Positions 8,249-17,585 are shown, counted from the stretch's first letter. The stretch is 64,000 nt of DNA from JADCGM01 sp943368345 (GCA_943368345.1 CALRKY020000014.1:17758-81757), one strand, 5' to 3'. Numbers and translations: made by a program. The notes: a model not told the origin generated them from the letters alone.

Positions 8249-9055
8249 CTATCCCACCCGCCGCCGCTGGTTGAAGACCTCATACAGCAGCACCGCGCAG
8301 GACACTGCGACGTTCAGGCTGTCAGCCTTCCCCGCCATCGGGATTTTCACCAGCAGGTCGCAGGCGGCCTCATACTCCGGCGGCAGGCCGGATTGTTCGT
8401 TGCCCATGAAGAGGAAGGTTGGCGCGGCGTAGGTCACCGCCTGATAATCGTGACTGGTGTTGAGCGAGGCCCCGGCCAATTGGCCGGGGCCGGTGCGCAG
8501 CCACTCGAAAAACGCTGCGCCCGTCGTTTGCACCACGGTTTGCGTGAACAGCGCCCCCATCGACGCCCGCACCGCCTCCACCGAATAGGGATCGCACGAC
8601 TGATCGAGCAGGATCACCCCGCCTGCGCCCACCGCGTCAGCAGTGCGCAATATGGTGCCGAGATTGCCGGGGTCTTTCAGGGACTGGCAGACCACCCAGG
8701 CAAAGCTGCTGTGGCGGTCGATGCTGTGGAGCGAGGTTTCGACCAGCGGGAACACCCCGAGCACCGACTGCGGATTGTCCTTCGCCGCCAGTTTGCCGAG
8801 GATTTCGGCACTAGTTTCGATGACGTCGCCGCCATCCGCTTCGCAGGCGGCAATCAAGCGCCGCAGCACCGGGTGGGCGCGCGACTCTGCGCCGTAGACC
8901 AGCATCGCCGGGATGCGGCCGGCATCCACCGCCTCGGTCACGATCCGCATCCCTTCGGCGAGGAACAGGCCTTCGCGCTGCCGGAATTTCTTTTCGCGCA
9001 AGGAGCGGATGCGCTTTAGGGTTTCGTTGGAATGGGCGGTGATCAGGCGGGCCAT
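8249..9055 (-). CDS. TrmH/SpoU-family RNA 2'-O-methyltransferase
   Basis: A 268-residue SPOUT-class RNA methyltransferase that uses S-adenosylmethionine to methylate a ribose 2'-hydroxyl in rRNA or tRNA. An N-terminal substrate-binding part (residues 1-95) contains KKFRQREGLFLAEG. The catalytic domain has the three SpoU motifs: DPGNLGTILRTADAVG, FLFMGNEQSGL and IPMAGKADSLNVAVSCAV. The gene is intact, but its last 60 codons (8249-8426) are duplicated at 6871-7052 across the fic gene, so its present 3' end may have arrived with the insertion. The exact target nucleotide cannot be read from the sequence. Confidence 0.9.
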   Translation of the reverse strand: MARLITAHSNETLKRIRSLREKKFRQREGLFLAEGMRIVTEAVDAGRIPAMLVYGAESRAHPVLRRLIAACEADGGDVIETSAEILGKLAAKDNPQSVLGVFPLVETSLHSIDRHSSFAWVVCQSLKDPGNLGTILRTADAVGAGGVILLDQSCDPYSVEAVRASMGALFTQTVVQTTGAAFFEWLRTGPGQLAGASLNTSHDYQAVTYAAPTFLFMGNEQSGLPPEYEAACDLLVKIPMAGKADSLNVAVSCAVLLYEVFNQRRRVG

Positions 9056-9153
9056 GTTCGCGGCTTAGCGGCGGTAAGGCGGGAACGCAAAGACCATGGC
9101 CCGGCGGCCTGCATGTGTTGACCAAAGCCCGCGCCCCTGCCATCCACCGGGCC

Positions 9154-10794
9154 ATGCCCACCGTTGCCCAAACCATCGTTGACACGCTTGTCGGTCAGGG
9201 GATCACCCACGCATTTGCCGTTCCCGGTGAAAGCTATCTGCCGGTGCTCGACGCCTTTTTTGATGTGCAGGATCATATCCAGCTGATCACCTGCCGCCAT
9301 GAGGCGGCGGCGGCCAATATGGCGGAGGCGTACGGCAAGCTGACGCGGCGGCCCGGCATTGCACTGGTGACGCGCGGGCCGGGGGCGACACATGCCAGCA
9401 TCGGGGTGCACACCGCGTTTCAGGATTCGACGCCGATGCTGCTGTTCGTCGGCCAGGTTGGCACCGACATGCTGCAGCGGGAGGCGTTTCAGGAGATTGA
9501 TTACCGGTCGATGTTCACCGGTGTCGCCAAGCGGGTGGTGGTGATTGACCGGGCCGACCGTGCCGCCGAACTGGTGGCCAGCGCCTTTGCCACCGCATTG
9601 TCGGGGCGACCTGGACCGGTTGTGGTGGTGCTGCCCGAGGATTTGCTCGATCTTGACGCGAAGGCCCCGGCGGCGATCCGGATGATCGAGGCACCGGAGG
9701 CCGCGCCTGACCCGACCGCGATGGCCGAACTGGTGCATATGCTGGATGTGGCGGAACGCCCGATCCTGTGGATTGGTGGCCCCGGCTGGACGGACGAGGA
9801 CTGCGCCCACATCCAGCATTTTGCCGAGGATGCGCGGATTCCCGTCGTGACGGCGTGGCGTCGCAAGGACCGCTTTGACAATGGTCATCCCAAATATGCC
9901 GGAGAGCTGGGGCTTGGTTCGAACCCCAAGCTGATCGAGCGGTTGAAGTCCGCCGATCTGGTCATCGCAATCGGTACAAGGCTGGGGGAGGTGACCAGTC
10001 AGGGCTACACGCTTCCGGCCACGCCCGAACCCGGCCAGACGCTGATACATATTCACCCGGACAGCGACACGCTGCTGAACGTCCGTCGTCCGGCGCTGGC
10101 CATTCAGTCGTCAATCCGGTTGGCGGTCGCCGCGCTCGATGAACTGGGGCCGATGGTGCACGGGGAGCGTTGGGACGGCTGGGCTGAATCCGCGCGGGCC
10201 GATTACGAAGCCTGGGTGACGCCAACCACCGTCCAATCGGGCGTCAACATGGCGGAGGTGATCGACCAGATTGATGCGCTGGTCGGCCCCGACGCGATCT
10301 TTGCCAATGGGGCCGGAAATTTCGCCGCCTGGCTGCACCGGTTCCACCAGCACCGTCGGCCCGGCACCCAACTCGCCCCGACATCCGGCGCGATGGGATA
10401 TGGTGTCCCCGCCGGGATCGCCGCCAAAATCCTGCACCCCGACCGGGAGGTGATCATTATCGCGGGCGACGGGGATTTCCTGATGTCGGGCAATGACCTC
10501 GCCACCGCAGCGCGCTACGGCGCGAACGTCATCATATTGGTGGTCGACAACGGCCAATATGGCACGATCCGGATGCATCAGGCCCGCGATTTTCCGGGTC
10601 GACAGAGCGGCACCGCGCTGACCAATCCGGACTTCGCCGCTTATGCCCGCAGCTTTGGCGCATTCGGTATCACAGTTGAGCGGACCGAGGATTTTGCCGC
10701 GGCCTTTACGGATGCGCGGGAAGCGGGCGTCCCGGCGCTGATTTGCGTGAAAACCGATCCGGACGAGATTTCACCGGGGCGGCGGTTGGGATGA
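9154..10794 (+). CDS. thiamine-pyrophosphate-dependent enzyme (acetolactate synthase-like)
   Basis: A 546-residue TPP enzyme of the acetolactate synthase/benzoylformate decarboxylase superfamily. Domain order is PYR (with catalytic Glu in HEAAAANMAEAYGKL), central domain, then PP domain with the TPP/metal motif GDGDFLMSGNDLATA and NGQYGTIR. I use ATG 9154 (MPTVAQT) over an in-frame GTG 9115, since it matches the family N-terminus. It overlaps the M20 hydrolase by ATGA and heads the run that continues into astA, astD and astB. Its substrate is unknown; a 2-oxo acid linked to arginine or ornithine catabolism is only suggested by position. Confidence 0.85.
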   Translation: MPTVAQTIVDTLVGQGITHAFAVPGESYLPVLDAFFDVQDHIQLITCRHEAAAANMAEAYGKLTRRPGIALVTRGPGATHASIGVHTAFQDSTPMLLFVGQVGTDMLQREAFQEIDYRSMFTGVAKRVVVIDRADRAAELVASAFATALSGRPGPVVVVLPEDLLDLDAKAPAAIRMIEAPEAAPDPTAMAELVHMLDVAERPILWIGGPGWTDEDCAHIQHFAEDARIPVVTAWRRKDRFDNGHPKYAGELGLGSNPKLIERLKSADLVIAIGTRLGEVTSQGYTLPATPEPGQTLIHIHPDSDTLLNVRRPALAIQSSIRLAVAALDELGPMVHGERWDGWAESARADYEAWVTPTTVQSGVNMAEVIDQIDALVGPDAIFANGAGNFAAWLHRFHQHRRPGTQLAPTSGAMGYGVPAGIAAKILHPDREVIIIAGDGDFLMSGNDLATAARYGANVIILVVDNGQYGTIRMHQARDFPGRQSGTALTNPDFAAYARSFGAFGITVERTEDFAAAFTDAREAGVPALICVKTDPDEISPGRRLG

Positions 10795-12011
10795 CCAGCG
10801 GCATTTCGCCTGCGGAACAGGCCGTACTCGATACGCTGAGCGGCTGCCGCGCGCCGTTGCTGGCGCAGGTTGAGGCGTGGAGCGCGATCAACTCCGGCAG
10901 CCGCAATATGGCCGGGCTGGCGGCGATGGCGGGCCGCCTGTCCGCAGCGGCGGCGCATCTCGGTTCGGCGACCATGTGCGATCCGACGCCGGTTGAAGCC
11001 GTTGGGGCCGACGGGGTGTCGCGTCCGCTGGCACATGGCCAGAATCTGCACGTCGTTCGCGCCAACGCCGCCGCCACCTGCCGCGTTCTGCTGACCGGGC
11101 ATATGGACACGGTGTTTGCCGCGGACCACCCGTTCCAGACCTCCCGCTGGCTCGACGCCGACACGCTGAACGGCCCCGGCACTGCCGATATGAAGGCCGG
11201 GATTGCGGTGATGCTGGCGGCGTTGTCGGCCGTTGCGTCCTCCCGCTTTGCCGACGCCCTCGCCTGGGAGATTGTGCTCAATAGCGACGAGGAAGTGTCG
11301 TCGCTTGGATCGGCATCCTTGCTGGCTGACTGCGCCAAGCGCGCCGATGTCGGACTGACCTATGAACCGGCGCTTCCCGATGGAACGCTGGCGGGCGGGC
11401 GGAAGGGCAGTGGCAATTTCTCGGCGGTGGTGACAGGCCGCGCCGCCCATGCCGGTCGGGAGCCGGAGAAAGGCCGCAACGCGATTGTGGCCGCCGCTGA
11501 TCTGACGCTGCGGCTGGCAGCGCTGGTGCGCGACGGGCTATCGGTCAACGTCGCCAAAATCGACGGGGGCGGGCCGAATAATATCGTGCCGGATATGGCC
11601 GTCGTCCGGTTCAACATCCGGCCCTCCACGCTCGTCGATCAGGCCGCTGCCGAGCTAGCGATTGCCCAAATTGCTGCGGAAATTGCTGCGCAGCATGATA
11701 TATTCGTCCACATCCATGGCGGCTTTGCCCGCCCGCCCAAACCGATGGACGCCAACCAGCTGCGGTTGTTCAAACTGGTCAAATCCTGTGGTGCCGACCT
11801 TGGTCTGCCGATCGGCTGGCGGGATACCGGCGGCGTCTGCGACGGCAATAATCTGGCGGCGCACGGTCTCCCGGTGGTGGACACGCTGGGGCCGCGCGGT
11901 GGGGCCATCCATTCGTCGGACGAATTCCTGTGCGTTGACAGTCTTGAGGACCGGGCGAAATTGTCGGCATTGTTGCTGATGCGCCTGGCGCAGGGGCGGC
12001 TCCCGTCATGA
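10791..12011 (+). CDS. M20-family metallohydrolase linked to the AST cluster
   Basis: A 406-residue zinc-dependent amidohydrolase of the M20 family (carboxypeptidase G2/ArgE-like). The metal ligands are visible in TGHMDTVF, GPGTADMKAG, the DEEVSS pair of acidic residues, and a C-terminal Glu/His region (GAIHSSDEFL). A dimerisation domain lies in the middle. ATG 10791 overlaps the upstream stop (ATGA), and its own stop overlaps the astA start (ATGA), so translation is coupled to arginine succinyltransferase. Because no astE is present in the window, it is a candidate for removing succinate from succinylglutamate; ordinary deacetylase or peptidase activity remains possible. Confidence 0.85.
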   Translation: MTSGISPAEQAVLDTLSGCRAPLLAQVEAWSAINSGSRNMAGLAAMAGRLSAAAAHLGSATMCDPTPVEAVGADGVSRPLAHGQNLHVVRANAAATCRVLLTGHMDTVFAADHPFQTSRWLDADTLNGPGTADMKAGIAVMLAALSAVASSRFADALAWEIVLNSDEEVSSLGSASLLADCAKRADVGLTYEPALPDGTLAGGRKGSGNFSAVVTGRAAHAGREPEKGRNAIVAAADLTLRLAALVRDGLSVNVAKIDGGGPNNIVPDMAVVRFNIRPSTLVDQAAAELAIAQIAAEIAAQHDIFVHIHGGFARPPKPMDANQLRLFKLVKSCGADLGLPIGWRDTGGVCDGNNLAAHGLPVVDTLGPRGGAIHSSDEFLCVDSLEDRAKLSALLLMRLAQGRLPS

Positions 12012-13021
12012 GCTGGTTCGTCCGCCCGGCCCGCGAGACCGACCTTGATGCCTATCATGCCTTTGCGCTGATGACCGGCGGCGGCTTCACCAACCTGCCG
12101 CAGAACCGGGAGGCGCTGGCCGAGCGGCTGGCGTGGAGCGTGCGCTCGTTCGCAGCCGACGTGACCGCCCCGGACAATGAACTCTACCTGCTGTTTCTGG
12201 AGGAATCCGGGACCGGGCGGATCGGCGGGACGGCGGCGATTTTCAGCCGGGTGGGGGCGGCCTTTCCGTTCTACAGCTACAAACTTGGCCGGGTGTCGCA
12301 ATCCTCCCGCGAGCTCGACCGGACCTTCACAAGCGAAGTGCTGCATCTGGTCAATGACTATGACGGCGCGAGCGAAGTCGGTGGCCTGTTCCTGCACCCG
12401 GAGGTACGGGGCGGCGGCGTCGGACGGTTGCTCGCCCGGTCCCGCTACCTGTTCATGGCCCAGCACCGGGAGCGGTTTGGCAAGCGCGTGCTCGCCGAAC
12501 TGCGTGGCTGGCTGCACCCGGATGGCGGTTCACCATTCTGGGACGGGCTGGGCGCCAAATTCTTCGGCATGCCGTTTCAGGAGGCCGACCGGTTCAATGG
12601 TGTTCACGGCAACCAGTTCATCGCCGATCTGATGCCCAAACATCCGATTTACGTCTCGATGCTGCCCGACGCCTCCCGCGCCGTCATCGGCAAGCCGCAT
12701 GACAGCGGCAAGCCGGCGATGTCGATGCTGGAGGAGGAGGGGTTTGCCTTCGACGGCTATATCGACATTTTCGACGGCGGCCCGACCGTTGCCGCGCAGG
12801 TCGATCAGGTCCGCAGTGTCCGGGACAGTCGGGCCGGCCGCGTCGCCGATCTCGTCGAGGTCGCGGGCCTGCCGCGCGCCTTGCTGGCCGCTGGGCAGTT
12901 GATGGCGTTCCGGGCCTGGCCCGGCCATGCCGATTGGCGCGGTGGCGAGCTTGTTCTGCCTCGGACGGAGGCTGATCTGCACGGGTTGGAAGTGGGAGAT
13001 TTTGTCCGCCATGTCACCTGA
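12008..13021 (+). CDS. astA: arginine N-succinyltransferase
   Basis: A 337-residue AstA, the first enzyme of the arginine succinyltransferase pathway, which transfers succinate from succinyl-CoA to the alpha-amino group of arginine. Hallmarks are the N-terminal VRPARETDLDA segment, FPFYSYKLG, the GNAT-like FLHPEVRGGGVGRLL acetyl-CoA-type loop and the conserved AELRGW segment. Length is typical of the family. ATGA overlap with the M20 hydrolase upstream and an 11-base overlap with astD downstream put it in the middle of the operon. No dedicated regulator such as ArgR is visible beside it. Confidence 0.95.
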   Translation: MSWFVRPARETDLDAYHAFALMTGGGFTNLPQNREALAERLAWSVRSFAADVTAPDNELYLLFLEESGTGRIGGTAAIFSRVGAAFPFYSYKLGRVSQSSRELDRTFTSEVLHLVNDYDGASEVGGLFLHPEVRGGGVGRLLARSRYLFMAQHRERFGKRVLAELRGWLHPDGGSPFWDGLGAKFFGMPFQEADRFNGVHGNQFIADLMPKHPIYVSMLPDASRAVIGKPHDSGKPAMSMLEEEGFAFDGYIDIFDGGPTVAAQVDQVRSVRDSRAGRVADLVEVAGLPRALLAAGQLMAFRAWPGHADWRGGELVLPRTEADLHGLEVGDFVRHVT

Positions 13022-14426
13022 TCTCATCTCGACCGACCCTTGTACCGGAGCAGAACTCTGGCGCGGCCAGCCCGGCGACGTCGATGCTGCGGTTGCGGCG
13101 GCGCGGGCCGCGCTGGCCGATTGGGTTCGCGCCGGGCTCGACGTGCGGATCGACCACATCCGCCGTTTCCAAGCGGTGGTACGCGACCGCGCGGATGCCT
13201 TTGCCCGCCTGATCGCCCGCGAAACCGGCAAGCCGTTCTGGGAAACCAAGACCGAGGTTGCGTCGGTCATCGGCAAGGTCGATATTTCGATCACCGCCCA
13301 CGCCGAACGCACACCGACCAAACAGGCGGCTGGGGACGGATTCCAGCAACGCCTTTCGCACAAGCCGCACGGCGTATTGGCTGTGCTCGGCCCCTATAAT
13401 TTCCCGGCACACCTGCCCAATGGCCACATCGTCCCGGCACTCTTGGCGGGGAACACCATCGTCTTCAAGCCGTCCGAGCTGACCCCGGCGGTTGGTGCAT
13501 TCATGGTGGATTGCTGGGCTGCCGCCGGTTTGCCGCACGGCGTGGTCAATCTCGTGCAGGGGGCCGGTGCAACGGGCAAGGCGCTCGCCGGCCACGCCGA
13601 TATCGATGGATTGTTGTTCACCGGATCACCGGGGACCGGCGCAGCGCTGGCGCGGCAATTCGCCGAAACACCGCATAAGATGCTGGCGCTGGAGATGGGT
13701 GGCAACAATCCGCTGATCGTCTGGGACGTGGCGGATGCTGACCTGCCGGCTGTCGCCGCGCTGGTGGTCCAGTCCGGCTATCTATCGGCGGGTCAGCGCT
13801 GCACCTGCGCGCGCCGGCTGATCATCCGGGACGGGGCGCATGACGCGTTGATCGACCATGTTGCGACACTGCTCGATCGGTTGATCATCGGCACGCCCTT
13901 TGATGACCCGCAGCCGTTCATGGGTCCGGTGATCGACAACCGGGCCGCCGACAATCTGGTCGCGGGCTATGCCGACCTGGTTGCAAGAGGTGGGCGCGTG
14001 GTCCGGCCGCTGGCAAGGCTGATCGCGGACAAGCCGCTGCTGTCACCGGGCCTGATCGACGTCACCGACATTGCGGCCCGCGCCGATTCCGAGCATTTCG
14101 GCCCGCTGTTGCAGATCATCCGCGTCGCCGATTTTGATGCCGCACTGGCGGAGGCGAACGCCACGCGCTTTGGACTGTCCGCTGGATTGATCGGCGGCGA
14201 CCAGCAGCTGTACGACCGGTTCTGGGCCGCGAGCCGTGCCGGTGTGGTCAACTGGAACCGCCCGACCAATGGCGCGGCCTCCAACGCGCCGTTCGGCGGC
14301 ATCGGTCTTAGCGGCAACCACCGGCCAAGCGCCTATTACGCCGCCGACTATTGCGCCTGGCCGGTCGCCAGCCTGGAAGCCGAAACGCCGGTAGGCTCCA
14401 TCGCCACCGGCCTGCGTGCCCTGTGA
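13011..14426 (+). CDS. astD: succinylglutamate-semialdehyde dehydrogenase
   Basis: A 471-residue aldehyde dehydrogenase that oxidises N-succinylglutamate 5-semialdehyde to N-succinylglutamate with NAD, the fourth step of the AST pathway. The catalytic residues are visible: Glu in LEMGGNNP and Cys in GYLSAGQRCTCARR; the NAD-binding GPYNFPAH and FTGSPGTG segments precede them. ATG 13011 overlaps the astA end. The stop is shared with the GTG of astB as GTGA. The AstD assignment rests on this gene order plus the GQRCTCARRL active-site context; another aldehyde dehydrogenase specificity is unlikely here. Confidence 0.93.
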   Translation: MSPDLISTDPCTGAELWRGQPGDVDAAVAAARAALADWVRAGLDVRIDHIRRFQAVVRDRADAFARLIARETGKPFWETKTEVASVIGKVDISITAHAERTPTKQAAGDGFQQRLSHKPHGVLAVLGPYNFPAHLPNGHIVPALLAGNTIVFKPSELTPAVGAFMVDCWAAAGLPHGVVNLVQGAGATGKALAGHADIDGLLFTGSPGTGAALARQFAETPHKMLALEMGGNNPLIVWDVADADLPAVAALVVQSGYLSAGQRCTCARRLIIRDGAHDALIDHVATLLDRLIIGTPFDDPQPFMGPVIDNRAADNLVAGYADLVARGGRVVRPLARLIADKPLLSPGLIDVTDIAARADSEHFGPLLQIIRVADFDAALAEANATRFGLSAGLIGGDQQLYDRFWAASRAGVVNWNRPTNGAASNAPFGGIGLSGNHRPSAYYAADYCAWPVASLEAETPVGSIATGLRAL

Positions 14427-15718
14427 GTTTTGTCGAGATCAATTTTGACGGCCTGATCGGCCCGACCCACAATTATGGCGGGCTGAGCCTTGGCAATGTC
14501 GCCAGCGCGACCAACGCCGGTGGCGTCTCCAAACCCCGCGCCGCCGCGCTTCAGGGGCTGGGCAAGATGCGGGCGTTGATGGACCTTGGTCTGCACCAAG
14601 GCTTCCTGCTGCCGCATTACCGCCCCAACGCGACCTGGCTGCGCTCGCTCGGCTTTGCAGGCGATGATGCTGCGGTCTGCGCTGCTGCGTGGCGAGCCGA
14701 TCCGGCGTTGTTCGCCAACGCCTGTTCGGCGTCGTCGATGTGGACTGCGAATGCCGGAACCGTCTCACCCGCCCCGGATGCCAGTGACGGGCGGACCCAC
14801 CTGACCGTCGCCAACCTATCGTCAATGCTGCACCGAAGCATCGAGGCGCCGGAGACCGAACGGCAGCTGCGGACGATCTTTTCCGACCCGTCGCGATTTG
14901 CCATCCACCCGGCGGTTCCGGCTCGCTTGGGCGACGAAGGAGCCGCCAATTTCATGCGAATTGCTGCGCAGCATGGCGCGCCGGGGCTCGAGATATTCGT
15001 CTATGGAATTGACCGTCGCACCGGCTTTCCGGCGCGCCAACACCGCAGCGCCGGAGAAGCGGTCGCGCGTCTGCACGGGCTGGACCCGGACCGCACCTAT
15101 GCTGCGCAGCAAAGTGATGCTGCGATCCAGGCCGGGGCATTCCACAATGACGTGGTGGCGGTGGCGAACGAGTTGGTGCTGTTCGCGCACGAGCAGGCTT
15201 TTGAGGACAAGGCCGCACTCTATGACTGGCTGACCGCGCGCCAGCCGGATGTGCAGATTGTCGAGGTTCCGGCGGCCGATGTCAGCCTCGATGATGCCAT
15301 CCGCTCCTATCTGTTCAATTCACAACTGGTCACCCTTCCGGACGGGACCATGGCGCTGATATGCCCGTCAGAGGTGCGGGAAAATGCCCGTGTCGCGGCC
15401 TGGCTGGATCATATGCTGGCCGGGAACGGCCCGATTCGCGCTGTCCATGTGCTCGATGTCCGGGAATCGATGCGGAACGGCGGGGGACCAGCCTGTCTGC
15501 GCCTCCGGGTGGCGATCGACGAGCGTGACATCGCAGCGATTGATCAGCGCTTCCTGCTCAACCCCGCCAAATGGGACGCCTTGCACCGGTTGGTCGAAGC
15601 CTGGTGGCCTGAACAGATTGCCCCCGGCGATCTTGGCAACCCCGATCTGTGGGAGGCGGTCTGGGCCGCAAGGCGCGCGTTGCTTCAGCATCTGGAAACC
15701 CCCGCCAAAGCCGCATAG
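14423..15718 (+). CDS. astB: N-succinylarginine dihydrolase
   Basis: A 431-residue AstB of the amidinotransferase-like fold, which hydrolyses N-succinylarginine to N-succinylornithine, CO2 and two ammonia. The diagnostic N-terminus EINFDGLIGPTHNYGG is present, as are the SSMWTANAG segment and the C-terminal RNGGGPACLRLRV segment carrying the catalytic Cys. GTG 14423 overlaps the astD stop. It is the last gene of the AST run here; astC (succinylornithine transaminase) and astE are not in the window, so those steps must be done by genes elsewhere or by the M20 hydrolase. Confidence 0.95.
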   Translation: MSFVEINFDGLIGPTHNYGGLSLGNVASATNAGGVSKPRAAALQGLGKMRALMDLGLHQGFLLPHYRPNATWLRSLGFAGDDAAVCAAAWRADPALFANACSASSMWTANAGTVSPAPDASDGRTHLTVANLSSMLHRSIEAPETERQLRTIFSDPSRFAIHPAVPARLGDEGAANFMRIAAQHGAPGLEIFVYGIDRRTGFPARQHRSAGEAVARLHGLDPDRTYAAQQSDAAIQAGAFHNDVVAVANELVLFAHEQAFEDKAALYDWLTARQPDVQIVEVPAADVSLDDAIRSYLFNSQLVTLPDGTMALICPSEVRENARVAAWLDHMLAGNGPIRAVHVLDVRESMRNGGGPACLRLRVAIDERDIAAIDQRFLLNPAKWDALHRLVEAWWPEQIAPGDLGNPDLWEAVWAARRALLQHLETPAKAA

Positions 15719-15721
15719 GCT

Positions 15722-16462
15722 GTGCGGATGGGAGGACGCCTGCACGTTGCGGCCCGCGCCGCTATCGACCTGATGCTGCCGCCGCGCTGCCCGGGGTGCG
15801 GGGAGATTGTCGACGGCGATGGCCGCTTCTGCCTTGGCTGCTGGACCAGCCTGCGTTTCATCACCCCGCCCTATTGCGCCACCTGCGGCGACCCGTTCGA
15901 AATCGCGCAAGCCGGCGGCAGCCTGTGCGGCAAATGCCTCGCCACACCGCCGAAATGGTCGGCCCGCGCCGCCTTTGCCTATGAAGGGGCGGCGCGTGAT
16001 GCCGTTCTCAAGCTGAAGCACGGCGATCAGCCGCATCTAGCGCGGTTGATGGCCGCCGCGATGGCCAGGGCGGGGGCGGAGATGTTGGGTCGCGCAGATG
16101 CGTTGATCGTCCCTGTCCCGTTGCACCGCTGGCGACTGTGGCATCGCGGCTATAATCAAGCCGCCGAACTGGCCAAGGCAGTGGCGCGGCTGTCCGGCGT
16201 TGACCTGCTGGTTGATGCCGTGGAGCGGCGACGCGCGACCCAGCCCAGCGGCGGCCTCAACCCGTCGGAACGGCGGGCCAATGTCCGCGCGGCGTTTCGG
16301 ATCCGGCCGACCAAGCGGGCGCATTTGCAGGGGCGCGCCGTCGTCCTTGTTGACGATGTGCTGACCAGCGGCGCAACTGCGGAGGCCTGCGCCCGTATCT
16401 TGTTGCGGGCCGGCGCGAAATCTGTTGATCTGCTGGCCTTGTCGCGGGTTGTGCGCGTTTGA
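15722..16462 (+). CDS. comF: ComF-family amidophosphoribosyltransferase-like protein
   Basis: A 246-residue ComF family protein. The N-terminal half has paired Cys motifs (CPGCGE, CLGC, CATCG and CGKC) that probably bind zinc. The C-terminal half is a phosphoribosyltransferase domain with the PRPP loop VVLVDDVLTSGAT and an RRRATQPSGGLN segment. In naturally transformable bacteria ComF is a cytoplasmic partner of DNA uptake; its role in alphaproteobacteria is not settled. GTG 15722 follows the astB stop closely, with ATG 15728 as an alternative. It precedes a glutaredoxin gene. Confidence 0.88.
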   Translation: MRMGGRLHVAARAAIDLMLPPRCPGCGEIVDGDGRFCLGCWTSLRFITPPYCATCGDPFEIAQAGGSLCGKCLATPPKWSARAAFAYEGAARDAVLKLKHGDQPHLARLMAAAMARAGAEMLGRADALIVPVPLHRWRLWHRGYNQAAELAKAVARLSGVDLLVDAVERRRATQPSGGLNPSERRANVRAAFRIRPTKRAHLQGRAVVLVDDVLTSGATAEACARILLRAGAKSVDLLALSRVVRV

Positions 16463-16494
16463 GTTGGGACCGATAAGGAGGGAAAGGATCTGGC

Positions 16495-16749
16495 ATGCCG
16501 CGCGTCGAAATCTACACCAAGTTTCTCTGCCCCTATTGCTCGCGTGCCAAGTCGTTGCTGAAGTCAAAGGGCGTGGAGGTCGAGGAAATTGATATCACGC
16601 TCGGTGGCCCGGACCGGGCGGTGATGCTGGACCGCGCCGCCGGCCAGACAACGGTCCCGCAGATTTTCATCAATGGGGCGCATATCGGCGGCTCGGATGA
16701 TCTTGCGGCTTTGGACCGGGCCGGTGGACTGGACCCTCTGTTGGCATGA
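16495..16749 (+). CDS. grxC: glutaredoxin 3
   Basis: An 84-residue class I glutaredoxin with the dithiol active site CPYC at residues 12-15, the cis-Pro motif TVPQIFI, and the glutathione-binding GGSDD segment. It reduces protein disulfides or mixed glutathione disulfides in the cytoplasm. AAAGGA lies 6 bases before ATG 16495. The stop overlaps the start of the amidase gene (ATGA), and DUF1178 follows. This glutaredoxin-amidase-DUF1178 neighbourhood after comF is familiar from many alphaproteobacteria. Confidence 0.93.
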   Translation: MPRVEIYTKFLCPYCSRAKSLLKSKGVEVEEIDITLGGPDRAVMLDRAAGQTTVPQIFINGAHIGGSDDLAALDRAGGLDPLLA

Positions 16750-17576
16750 CTCTGCGCATCGGCCTGCTGCAAACCACCACAGGCATCAACCCCGACGAGA
16801 ACGCGACCATTTTGGTGGGCGGCCTGAACCGGCTGGCGGATGACGGTGCGACACTGGCATTTACCCCGGAGATGAGCGGCATGCTGGACCGCAACCGGGT
16901 CCGCGCGATGGCGACTGCGGTCACCGAAGCCGACGATCCGGTGCTCGCCGGCGTGCGGGATACGGCTGCAAAACGCGGCATCTGGGTGCATTTGGGATCG
17001 CTGGCGATCAAATCCCCCGACCACGACGACCGGCTGGTCAATCGCGGCTTTCTCATTGATCCGAGCGGGGCAATCCGTGCCCGCTATGACAAAATCCATC
17101 TGTTCGATGTCGATCTGCCGGGCGGTGAACGCTACCGCGAATCGGGGACCTATGCCGCCGGTGACGGCGCGGTGGTGGCAAACACACCGTGGGGACGCCT
17201 CGGCCTGTCGATCTGCTATGATCTGCGCTTCCCGGCACTCTATGCAGCGCTGACGGACGCGGGGGCCACAATCCTTTCCATCCCCGCCGCCTTCACCCGG
17301 CCAACCGGCGCGGCGCATTGGCACGTGCTGCTCCGTGCCCGTGCGATCGAGGCCGGAGCGTTCGTCATCGCCGCGGCCCAGGCCGGGGTGCATCAGGATG
17401 GGCGCGAAACCTATGGCCATAGTTTGGTGATCGATCCGTGGGGCAATGTCCTGCTCGACATGGGCGGGGACTCGGGTCATGCTATACTGAACGTTGATCT
17501 GACATCGGTTGCCGCAACCCGGAGTCGCATTCCGGCCCTGGCGCATCGGCGTCCGATCTCGGTTCGTGTGGAGTAG
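16746..17576 (+). CDS. carbon-nitrogen hydrolase (nitrilase superfamily, Nit-like)
   Basis: A 276-residue nitrilase-superfamily amidase with the complete Glu-Lys-Cys triad: Glu in FTPEMSG, Lys in YDKIHLFDVD, and Cys in SICYDLRFP. The DVDLPGGERYRES segment is typical of Nit-type omega-amidases and deaminated-glutathione amidases. A deaminated-glutathione repair role fits the coupled glutaredoxin gene, but that is inference. Translation is coupled to the glutaredoxin by ATGA and the gene is 9 bases from DUF1178. Confidence 0.88.
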   Translation: MTLRIGLLQTTTGINPDENATILVGGLNRLADDGATLAFTPEMSGMLDRNRVRAMATAVTEADDPVLAGVRDTAAKRGIWVHLGSLAIKSPDHDDRLVNRGFLIDPSGAIRARYDKIHLFDVDLPGGERYRESGTYAAGDGAVVANTPWGRLGLSICYDLRFPALYAALTDAGATILSIPAAFTRPTGAAHWHVLLRARAIEAGAFVIAAAQAGVHQDGRETYGHSLVIDPWGNVLLDMGGDSGHAILNVDLTSVAATRSRIPALAHRRPISVRVE

Positions 17577-17585
17577 GTTCGCGTT

